Positions 22,501 through 27,947 of a DNA stretch of 37,872 bases are shown one piece after another. The stretch spans positions 1-37,872 of the IMG/VR virus record IMGVR_UViG_3300047491_000158; one strand, 5' to 3'. The notes beneath the pieces are model-generated. The model made no database searches. It had not been told where the DNA came from and saw only the letters and a list, made by a program, of their open reading frames with translations. A program made the translations under genes and the position numbers. Numbering within the stretch: position 1 is the first letter of the stretch; every line of letters starts with the position of its first letter. This DNA is from a virus.

Positions 22501-24897
22501 ACTGATACCAGAATCAGGAAGCCAAGAGGTGCAAGGTTCATAAGGGTTAGTTGCCGCCCACCAACCGGGGATAAAACCTAATGCTGTTGCACCAGACAAA
22601 TCTATAGGGTCAGTAGGAAGATTGTTCCAAAGGATGCCGATAGCAATGTTACCACTTTGGGGAGAAAGAACTAAATATCCGTTTTCAACAGTACAGAGCC
22701 ATTGATTCCCTACAATTAAATCAAAATTGTCTTTTACTTCCTCTGCGGTATAAAAGGGTTTCCAAGGGACATCATCCCATAAATAATAAGACGACCAAGT
22801 TCTTACAATAAAAGTAGAACCATCAAACAACCCCACATAAAGGGTATCACATTCGGCCTCATTAGCCCCGTATTTGAATCGGAAAATATCCCTGTTACGG
22901 GAATAGAGCTTGGGTTTTGTATAAGTAGGAGGGTAAATCATAGAATAGGCAGGAGTGAGTGACGCCTGTAAGAAATAGAGTTTTTCTCCCTCAAGTTGCT
23001 GTCTTGCCTCTGTACCTATCTCTACGGGAGAACCTAGATAATTACCTACCACCCCATAATTATTCTTGGCAATATAAACATCCCCAAAAGGAATCAAATC
23101 CTGATTTGGAAAATCTTGGACAATAGCGTCTTGGAAGTCTACTGTATGGAGATTAGGAAAAGCACCTTGACGAGTAAATACTATCGTATCCCCAATACCA
23201 TCGTCTATTTGGCGTATCAATCCTGTATTTATCTCATCTACTTTATCGCCTTCTGGTCTGACAGATGCCGCTTGATATGTATCAAAACCATCAAAACCAT
23301 TAGGGATAGAACCCGTCCCATCGGGAACCTCCAACACACCTGACTTACCTAACCCTTGCGAGGGACTTGTAAACGCACCTTCTTCTGGTAAGAAAAAAGC
23401 ATTTCCAAGATACATACTAGAACCGGCATCTATGCTGTCAGTTATGATTCTTGACGGACGCAAAGGTTGTGGCACACTATTAAGTGCCACCCCATCGTAA
23501 ATCACATCATTAGAAAGATACTGCTTGTCAAACAAGGCACTATTTGGGTTTGCTAGTGCTATGTCATTAGGGTTAAAACGTATCTGCCCTGTTGTCATAG
23601 ACACAACAGCCGAACCTTGGGTGGGGAAAGTGTTTAATAGCGTCTGGTCATTACTTACAAGTTGTACAGTTAGGTATTTCCTGTTTCCAAATCGAATAAG
23701 AGGACAACCCATCGGGTCAGGTAGGGGGGATAAGAATAAAGGTTGTGAATCAGCACCTAACATAGAACCCACGATGCCATCTGATTTTCGGTCAAAGTTG
23801 CGGTAGTAATACCAAAGAGTCTTGCCTGCATGAAGTTTCACATACGCAGGATTGAATTGTAGTTTGCCATTGAATTGCCCCATAACACCGGATAGTTCAG
23901 GATACGGGCCGAAGTCAAAATCTGAATCAAGCATGTTATCTGCAAAGACTTGTATGCCCTTAAAAGACCCGTAACTCTGTTCATCTCCTATGCCGATACT
24001 GCTGGCGGCACTAGGATTAGAACCTAATCTGAAAACGGAAAAGGTGTCAGAAAAAGTAGGGTTTCCAATACCAGATAAGTAAGCTCCTATTGGTAAGTTT
24101 GCTATGCGGGGATACATTTGATACTTTAACCCAAGCATCAAAGGCCCCAAGTTCTTAGGTGATCCGCCCTTAAAAGGCTCCCATCTTAAAGCAGTAGCAT
24201 TCCAACCGAAGCGGGTCTGATAACGGTCATTTCTGCTCCACCAGAATGTAGCGGGGGCTAAAACGTATTGGACTTGAATAATCTGGTCACCACGCTCTGA
24301 TGAGATGCCACCACCTAATGAAGTTATGTCTGCTGAATCTGTTATCTTAAAAGTGTTATTGGTTGATGTAGGGTTATCCGTTTGTAAAAAATAAAGATAA
24401 GGTTTAGTCCCATTCCTACCTAAACTTGGATCGTCAGGATCAACCCAACCCTCATCATTGTAGTCGTGAACATCACCACGAGCTACGACCAACGATATAA
24501 CGTGATCAAGAAGTTTACTCTCGTTATTGGTAACTCGAACAGCAAGAGAACCGTCAGTATATGTGCCTACAACAAGAGTATTTGGGACTACGGTGTAAGT
24601 GCCGGTATCAATCCACCAATCGTTATCTGTGCTATAAGCAAGTTTACCGGAATTAGCTACCCAAACAAGATATTCTATCGGGGTTGTGCCGGGAGCATCA
24701 AGAGAAGCTACCCTATATTGGTCTGCGGAGGCATCTGTAAAAATAGGATAGGAATCTCCCTCAAACAGATAAGGATCAAGACTTCTAGTTTTGCTTATGC
24801 CCCTAACAACACCAGCATTTACCTCGCCTGTTGTGGCGGCATTTACAGGTGAAACTCTTGCACCCCTAATGACTTTGCCAGCAAATTTTGTACTCAT
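13555..24897 (-). CDS. Giant (3,780-residue) beta-rich virion protein in the baseplate cluster
   Basis: An uninterrupted frame of about 11.3 kb. The ATG at 24897 is preferred over the adjacent in-frame TTG at 24900 because GAGAGAG then has better spacing. The 203-residue gene stops 9 nt upstream. The protein is almost wholly beta-rich, with no signal peptide and no membrane span. Short modules recur: strand-turn motifs such as MTTGQIRFNP, PITGYLNFSQ and DYTTGNIELLS, and 'GDxLxI...GxYxVxxV...LxL' modules near 997-1050, 2843-2897, 3303-3362 and 3427-3530. The last 200 residues turn helical and charged (TLMATVDKLNE at the end). Similar small beta modules appear in the leftmost wedge protein, supporting a baseplate role. 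Because it lies between spike and gp25 genes, it could be a peripheral baseplate ring, a fibre platform or a long flexible fibre. No catalytic motif is evident and I recognise no family for the whole protein. Confidence 0.8.
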   Translation of the reverse strand: MSTKFAGKVIRGARVSPVNAATTGEVNAGVVRGISKTRSLDPYLFEGDSYPIFTDASADQYRVASLDAPGTTPIEYLVWVANSGKLAYSTDNDWWIDTGTYTVVPNTLVVGTYTDGSLAVRVTNNESKLLDHVISLVVARGDVHDYNDEGWVDPDDPSLGRNGTKPYLYFLQTDNPTSTNNTFKITDSADITSLGGGISSERGDQIIQVQYVLAPATFWWSRNDRYQTRFGWNATALRWEPFKGGSPKNLGPLMLGLKYQMYPRIANLPIGAYLSGIGNPTFSDTFSVFRLGSNPSAASSIGIGDEQSYGSFKGIQVFADNMLDSDFDFGPYPELSGVMGQFNGKLQFNPAYVKLHAGKTLWYYYRNFDRKSDGIVGSMLGADSQPLFLSPLPDPMGCPLIRFGNRKYLTVQLVSNDQTLLNTFPTQGSAVVSMTTGQIRFNPNDIALANPNSALFDKQYLSNDVIYDGVALNSVPQPLRPSRIITDSIDAGSSMYLGNAFFLPEEGAFTSPSQGLGKSGVLEVPDGTGSIPNGFDGFDTYQAASVRPEGDKVDEINTGLIRQIDDGIGDTIVFTRQGAFPNLHTVDFQDAIVQDFPNQDLIPFGDVYIAKNNYGVVGNYLGSPVEIGTEARQQLEGEKLYFLQASLTPAYSMIYPPTYTKPKLYSRNRDIFRFKYGANEAECDTLYVGLFDGSTFIVRTWSSYYLWDDVPWKPFYTAEEVKDNFDLIVGNQWLCTVENGYLVLSPQSGNIAIGILWNNLPTDPIDLSGATALGFIPGWWAATNPYEPCTSWLPDSGISFGFFRNPANLDSTLPIPDVQNEIRITDEVLQNSVSGTPYVFLDHVPLQDVPGYDYGVYFSQSLVATQEDEDALLVQKYLIQCEDVIYRFDQKKFDWIEASSSKARIEKATSTIAFGKTAIVPESFYGNPQISKGLYVTEDGGTLQFQTLDTDFILPQGGTTGTAILTETYGAYVTFGAQGIVIQGSDLLTDTSVDFLDVTHPIQAGYRIDIDNTGISGSYIVLQVITNHQLQLNIPVAATPDTPVVWRAYTGYPDSVYDPSLVADMIYKEFNHLLTEPFKVRMLSSVGVLPATETTPTLKANVAEALASGRPINIRYGLVQATAFNTAQMVALTKTSLGTIANNVLVIPNTTNARFTTGSFSLQLGADTFTHASGKLVGVTAFSTDPYDHIEYLISPWNTYATGTIRFGSLILTQYNSADVLYVEEFQPATDVPALTVEFSPITGYLNFSQEDMDAFNGIKAYFVQQMITEGRKDVAISPLLGAFSFSTPVPTGAAIEVEYWMADLSGAKVEPQITEFLPVFVRNEVAVKVGPNSYTFNAAKRTVDQRIEPIVTVGAVQQNFGRTDFVVAYPPELNGLGCITFTAQTFPDYQQVVVNYAVWEALGGERGYESSLKPVYRPPFFITAGQKRFGLRGDRANEFVAGQMLRIGEDCFYIQKTQYYPYDGTEQSNITGIYIYPPTVNEVGSRAPGNDIITVVSAEPVTTQVPNPDDPLNPILTTAPAGFMSTIDLTVFPFQPVSKGQRNIVFQGDLMQFAVPGNLLEVANCPFTIAESKLSDDGMYTSISVTSTFQQNFTVADNPTIKLSYRPVYPPQPRKFIGCGPTLDTEPVTLILYSEGIPGQTLTPNTDYKIDYTTGNIELLSPMQNALQPYQKLILSFTKQATLQPFILNGAVICPRISAEFLNGIIPDDVNGVLGSTLSGTYTYRNPDTYYVAIPTMKQYVGEVTQQAVQEMQASKAANGPVRTTSSSKNWDQGRIGLIAQRQDLCDKDWAARRILDFYNSTIVYFEQIEEAITGGYIGDRDGKFRFWIGYGMQYPAPGYEDSISGNLITRNLFSEVFSSQSGIWFIYQTTDPLIDPATAYLNDELIYAPSGILADVKNITINLEQLDPLMYAQASLVRNDIDDLLLTGAGEPVLESVFYNNSHITNLNLYGVYKHMFEPQQFSRLFPTQTESFSMTFPGIGAVPPSNVGFYSAGRMYNGKLRSTTGKPIGQLKNPVVGDIKNVSTADLSQRRARARIWGYFPNGIEAGKFYTDDTPPLPSPAILEPCVIAFPCNLGDVPINPETGFPDQYQLLTSTGTVPDANKGDPSMFVPGFTAGSEVSWGQPDGSIYPAVTARVYDTRYMGLFVKEVKYGCVILFKNDQGTAVVAPNNVCVSITDTTSIQADNFPIRQGDTIFEVPSLLKEITPPISTEDQAKVLPGYRNGFDLLVQSDGKIIDTTFPSKYDTTPNNPLAPKELLGQNPPLPMSYIGGEINFFYDSAKPLHIPALDGSDKDDSGDYQIPYMATGNSEYKCLSVMPEFLSLSTILSPMPIIEFEDYPQEILAIDGWVVDTYASPTEIPATLMTSVNEEPAAPLKGADKFDLLFVQSEAPSKFSNGVPVRGPQGIWTIGDVSYDAANEVSLIEPPRFVTQTTPPIAPPLPNTGSPVGYTIENAMVFVDGEHSSDDGHPQSHLPLAGVKLVYYPNYAPTGRPTTILDFSSVPDFSLNNGLLSGVGNLNNIYLSDSDNTIKIKLIARWDDDILNYPPPPETPPYPWQQPGGEVVLTFTIKGTGTLTVEVEDWAGRFYNGVIINPVQFGVSYPIVVNPADNKQIIIDAYFPIWGVGTPPTNAWFLPYSVSGVGPTEKWETLYGFEYSFDIEAVASDTAWIDTDRLTFHETIDLRHAKERGYTYPTSGLLLETGLVVNTVSVGYNTGVISESSINKWVNGWFNFLWFHIPYPFTFKPRELVANHSAGGNWSAETILLSEEGSLKVMAFEGYNNTSITATNAEFSVAPSVSSRNSLAICSGTGETESYFNPSVAVTNNCRNLDSTIQNITVASGSLNRVQKGDTLVISQSADATNIASTKVGTYIVRHAIKSSTANYYECIRTTITGSNTDWCPIHFPTVVDATVNTPTSVDVILTDLAPVFNGSGFVVGQRLYIIRGDDFSDNAQITNTVTSGEITNIDVLTSTLTVTDFTDGAGTSILATTFRDIAQASTYVTGMSYVPVNVSCNSYAITEYDPNLPSNNCVGLHDTLSTGSIFGFHQIILTRKGANTFTVGGSDNIYPVSTPATGVGVGALEANLNEHNFSYNFKSNPQDPIYSHVPYLLDLTQITTDQWKQINTDSGLLTLAVPCILPSTTMECIFRAKEGVFLEPSMPRTCMDLNYTKPLVVYNGNFLPDPDTTYYDYERYIGMRSANAYDTGAVIPANTPEKVSFTVKSIRRFHEVLENGLSEIEPLRYVYEIRRGIMNSFSADADSQITTVTANGFYMNWYASYPKPADVWYDGTGPHYGTNLGPFTSSDVNVKAGDTFRRLDEDGNVIEERIIKEVMNAYTITLNPPVLVEPFDAANSRFEIYIQNSPVPHEQSNEQLLGMLTDKLVLQSNAHYSDKTGGYVKATGIYADDVNKLYDDSNTSTFSALGVAAGDIVLIDPAGWLPPPTGQTALHPPERGFRPIGDQSVPDRSTPPYVAGHPKVLDDNRGYYRVQSVVNTPETYLQINPVNTFAGTFDDPVIFGGNGYEYTVYPTVSSTTPPYQEEGQMDLRPTASWDIINRTYANDGYSVRPFSYKIIRPSKLFSDQAIDVILSTRERMLTWIEMINIFLLGWKSGSYFIFQRDKHIENLGNPDNPELGLGVPSDELLADMTGLVWNAPYANNSGCMSLLDRRFWIGDERLDWLTSDPTNPTKMRKWPAVPPSDPYTAFNSDPSPDRPILLDWINEILNKKDKFRDSRYIWVNYRTNKVYGTLSQIQQYDIALPKKRQEEKDLATLMATVDKLNE
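13571..13576 (-). promoter_or_regulatory. Ribosome-binding site for the 79-residue gene
   Basis: GGTGGA on the minus strand, 8 nt before ATG at 13562. It lies within the last codons of the 3,780-residue gene and supports coupled translation of the small downstream gene. Confidence 0.55.
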
Positions 24898-24906
24898 CAA
24901 TCTCTC

Positions 24907-25518
24907 TCATATCACCACGGAGTTACTAACTCCGGTTCCGGGCAAGGGTGGGATAGATGGTGTTCCTACTACCGTTCCTATTCCTGCCCCTTGCATGAGT
25001 AATGAAGCAATCCCGTTTCCTAACCCCGCACACATGGACGGTAAAACCGCCCCACTTCCTCCCATCATCCCTGACAAGTTTGCCAACAGTAACGGTACAA
25101 GTGTCCCTGCATTAGACACAATTATTTTAGAACTATCGACACCTATCCCCACACCTCCTACAATACCAGAATATTGCCCTGCGGAGTTAAAAGCCTGTGA
25201 AATACCTAATGTAACAACCGTTGCCAAACTAGGCATAAGTTGCCCATTGAAACCAGCACCAGCCAAAGCACCTGTCATAATAGGAATTGTTGGGGGAATG
25301 ATAATTTTGCTTGCTGGCACAGCTATCGTTCCTGCCCCTAAAGTTCCTGTTGCAATCCCCATCAAAGCAAGATTTTGAGGTTGGTTTATTGCCCAAGAGG
25401 ACATGGCATTAGAAAGTCCCCAAGCGAATTGATCAAATAAAGAACCCATAAAAGCAAACCCACCAGAAGCCCTATTTGCTGCTAATGGCCCATAAAAGAT
25501 TTGGGGGGAAAGTGCCAA
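24907..25518 (-). CDS. Gly/Ala-rich hydrophobic repeat protein next to the spike; candidate spike-tip or baseplate part
   Basis: 203 residues, rich in Gly, Ala, Leu, Ile and Pro with almost no charge. Two units of about 60 residues are visible (70-129 and 130-189), each opening with SKII and carrying a PS turn, a G-I/L helix and a Gly-rich end. A weaker third unit (10-69) shares the helix: GLSNAMSS, GISQAFNS and GLGNGIAS align at 34, 105 and 165. The C-terminus is GTPSIPPLPGTG. The start is TTG at 25518, 2 nt after the spike gene's stop, with GGAG 7 nt upstream. Tight linkage to the spike gene suggests it works with the spike. A three-unit monomer could cap a trimeric spike as PAAR proteins do, but no PAAR motif is present. 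Alternatives are a membrane-active protein or a cytoplasmic assembly factor. Confidence 0.7.
   Translation of the reverse strand: MALSPQIFYGPLAANRASGGFAFMGSLFDQFAWGLSNAMSSWAINQPQNLALMGIATGTLGAGTIAVPASKIIIPPTIPIMTGALAGAGFNGQLMPSLATVVTLGISQAFNSAGQYSGIVGGVGIGVDSSKIIVSNAGTLVPLLLANLSGMMGGSGAVLPSMCAGLGNGIASLLMQGAGIGTVVGTPSIPPLPGTGVSNSVVI
24952..25311 (-). repeat. Two diverged 60-residue coding repeats in the 203-residue protein
   Basis: Residues 70-129 and 130-189 align with SKIII/SKIIV at exactly 60-residue spacing and GISQAFNS/GLGNGIAS also at 60. The DNA itself is diverged, so the duplication is old. A third, weaker copy may precede them. Confidence 0.55.
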
Positions 25519-25520
25519 AA

Positions 25521-27947
25521 TCAGGCTCCAATTATATGGGATTTAGCTCCAAGTCCCCAAGTTGAGTAGGGAAGCCCTGTTAATACTTCCAGCGACCCTG
25601 CACATATTATTGGGCCGGAATCTGGGCCTGAAAGTGGGCCCCCCAAATAGACTCCTGCCGTTCCCCTAACAGTTGCTGTACCCCCTGTAGCAACCAAACT
25701 GGCCGATGTCTGTCCCGTCATAGAAGCTGCACCCGCTGTTGCAGTTAGAGAAACAGCACCCGCTGTTGCTGTCCCTGTGATACCGGAAGCACCCATTGTC
25801 ATTGTGCTGGACACCGCTTGAACCGTCCAGACACCCGACAAAAGAGTGTAAGTCATATTCCCCACAAGAACTTTTGTTGTATGGTTGCCTAATCTAAATT
25901 CTTCTTCCCGATCTCCAAGATTGTAAGTAACCTTTTCACAAGTCATACCCGGATACATCGGAGTGTAAGACCTGTCGTGCAAAGGCAGATTAGTAGGAAG
26001 AAGATACTTGGGGCCGCTGAAAGATTCTTGGCACTTGCCATTCACAGAAGATACTAAATTATCTGTGGACATATTTATCTGTTTAACACCGTCAAGAGAG
26101 ATGCCATCGTTACCTATGAAGTTGATTTGGGAAGCGTTACCCTCAATCGTATCACCTTTGATAAAGATTTTCTTTTCGGCTTTAACCCATACGTTAGTAC
26201 GTCCCTCAATGTCTACCGAAGGTCTATCTGTATCGCCTCCGTTTGTACCTGAAATGCGCTCGATGGTAGCAGATTCATCGTTAGTAGTTCCACCACCATA
26301 AATCTTAACCGCGCCTTGTTCTGATTTAAGGTCAAGACTGTTTCGAGATGTTGTTGTAAAAGAATAATGGCCTCCAAGTAACCAAGTTAAGTCCCCTCCT
26401 ACTGCAATCTTTAACCCGCCTGTTAAATTGATCTCTGCGGAATTTTGTTTTGGGTCACCCCCGATAGATGCCTTGAATTGACCTTGTTTATTAACACCCC
26501 AAAAGGTTTCTGTGCCTGCTAGTGCTAAAGGTGGCGTTAGATGAAAAAGAGTTGCAAGTTGATCTCCCATTGTTGTTGGAGCGGCAGGAGAACCCTCAAG
26601 TGGGATGCTTGCGGCTTCTAATCTAGGAGCCGGAACAATCCCATCAAAGATAGTAGCAGTAAGAGGCATTCCATATTGGGCACGTCCTTTTTGTGAGAAA
26701 GGATCATTACCCACAACACTCCCAAGCACCCACTCTATAAAGGGCTTGTTACTTGGAAACTGTCCTTCCCCTGTATTATCAGAGCGATTAGGTAATCTTT
26801 CAGCATCGAACATATCTGTCTGTTCTGTAACGGGTAAAATGCCATTAGAAGTATGAGTTACTTCAAGACGATATTCTGTCAGAGTCGGTGTTTTAGGGTC
26901 TAAAACTGCATTAGAAGCACTTTGAGCCGCAACCCTGAAGATTGGTTTGCCCCCATAGATAGCATTAGGGAGAGTTCCGTTTGTGGCGTATCCTGTATCA
27001 GTAATAAAGCCACCGTTCTTCAAGAACACATAAGGGTCAATATAAGGGTCAGGATTTAAAAGACTCTTGCCTAAAAATCCTTTTTCCGCAGATTGAATAT
27101 TTTTCCTGAATATCCTAGCTGGAGTAAGAAGTCCATTAGGCGCAGTTTCATCGTCTGGCAACTCCGCTTCAGTAACAGGATTTCCACTTATAACCTGTTG
27201 AGGTCCGTCCCATTCCTTTCCATCTGAAACCATCATAGGAGAAAGGAAGGTAGCATCTCTCTGCACCATACCTGCATAAAGACGTGTGCCTGCCAAAGCA
27301 TCAAAACGTTGTAAGGCTCTTGTAACTGCGGCTTGGTCTTGATCCCTTAATCGGAATTCGTTGCCTCGCCTGTTGGCAAGAGTCACGCCTTCATCAAGCA
27401 CAAGGTCTGAACCTTGAGCCGAAGATGCAACTATGTTTCCGGGTTGGATATGCCGAAGTTTATGTCTGATTCGTCCAAAAGCAGAACCATACATATTTTG
27501 AAGTCGGGAAGTACCTGTATCACACTCATCAACCGTAACTGAACAAGAAGTTAGCCACTCACGTCCTAACCAAGTTCCCGGAATAATCCAATTCAAAATT
27601 ATAGGTGTTTGCGTCTTTTTAGGAGCTGAACTGTTTTGTGGCACCCAACCAACAACACATAAATCCCCTATCTGTGGTAAGGCACCAAAGAAATGTCGAT
27701 TGCCTGCACCCGGAAAAGTCATAGGGATAGGCACTCTTTCGAATGTTTGAGAAGTTCCTACGATAGTATGAAGGGTTACAAAGAGTTCTTCATAGTCAAT
27801 GTTAACGACTTTGGCGATGCCTAAACCAGAATTAGCCTCTGGCACTTGGGTTTCGTTTTGCACATCAGCACGAAGTTTAGAAGCATCTACTGCACCTACT
27901 GTTAGTCCACTTACTTCGGATAAAGGTCTACTACTGCGTTCTTTCAT
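25521..27947 (-). CDS. Baseplate spike protein (gp5/VgrG/Mu gp45-like) with OB fold and beta-helix
   Basis: 808 residues. Residues about 41-128 look like the OB fold of tail spikes: GLGIAKVVNI, a loop, then PQIGDLCVVGW and TPIILNWIIPG. Residues about 515-620 contain short strands alternating with Gly/Asn turns (GGDLTWLLGGHYSFTTTSRN, SVDIEGRTNVWVKAEKKIFI), the pattern of the triple-stranded beta-helix in gp5 and VgrG. A second low-complexity stretch at about 716-772 (GITGTATAGAVSLTATAGAA) continues it with Ala/Thr/Gly. Such spikes are trimers that sit under the hub and puncture the outer envelope. About 380 residues between OB fold and helix are unassigned, making it longer than typical gp45-type spikes. 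No lysozyme domain is visible here; the hydrolase is in the hub instead. The ATG at 27947 overlaps the hub stop (ATGA), with AGGTGA upstream. Confidence 0.83.
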   Translation of the reverse strand: MKERSSRPLSEVSGLTVGAVDASKLRADVQNETQVPEANSGLGIAKVVNIDYEELFVTLHTIVGTSQTFERVPIPMTFPGAGNRHFFGALPQIGDLCVVGWVPQNSSAPKKTQTPIILNWIIPGTWLGREWLTSCSVTVDECDTGTSRLQNMYGSAFGRIRHKLRHIQPGNIVASSAQGSDLVLDEGVTLANRRGNEFRLRDQDQAAVTRALQRFDALAGTRLYAGMVQRDATFLSPMMVSDGKEWDGPQQVISGNPVTEAELPDDETAPNGLLTPARIFRKNIQSAEKGFLGKSLLNPDPYIDPYVFLKNGGFITDTGYATNGTLPNAIYGGKPIFRVAAQSASNAVLDPKTPTLTEYRLEVTHTSNGILPVTEQTDMFDAERLPNRSDNTGEGQFPSNKPFIEWVLGSVVGNDPFSQKGRAQYGMPLTATIFDGIVPAPRLEAASIPLEGSPAAPTTMGDQLATLFHLTPPLALAGTETFWGVNKQGQFKASIGGDPKQNSAEINLTGGLKIAVGGDLTWLLGGHYSFTTTSRNSLDLKSEQGAVKIYGGGTTNDESATIERISGTNGGDTDRPSVDIEGRTNVWVKAEKKIFIKGDTIEGNASQINFIGNDGISLDGVKQINMSTDNLVSSVNGKCQESFSGPKYLLPTNLPLHDRSYTPMYPGMTCEKVTYNLGDREEEFRLGNHTTKVLVGNMTYTLLSGVWTVQAVSSTMTMGASGITGTATAGAVSLTATAGAASMTGQTSASLVATGGTATVRGTAGVYLGGPLSGPDSGPIICAGSLEVLTGLPYSTWGLGAKSHIIGA
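25526..25531 (-). promoter_or_regulatory. Ribosome-binding site deciding a TTG start
   Basis: TTGGAG on the minus strand, ending 7 nt before the TTG at 25518. It lies in the last codons of the spike gene. With no ATG nearby, it supports TTG as the start of the 203-residue protein. Confidence 0.6.

Noticed and set aside
13555-24897. Possible intein or fused genes within the giant protein
   Set aside because: I saw no splicing-block motifs or internal ribosome site with a start that would split it; the beta-rich composition is continuous.
24898-24900. TTG at 24900 as start of the giant gene
   Set aside because: The next codon is ATG with better distance to the GAGAGAG sequence; the difference is one residue.
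24791-25378. A 195-codon open frame on the plus strand opposite the 203-residue gene
   Set aside because: It mirrors the low-complexity Gly/Ala/Leu coding of the minus-strand gene (giving Pro/Ala/Thr-rich translation), crosses the junction of two well-supported minus-strand genes, and has no sensible context.
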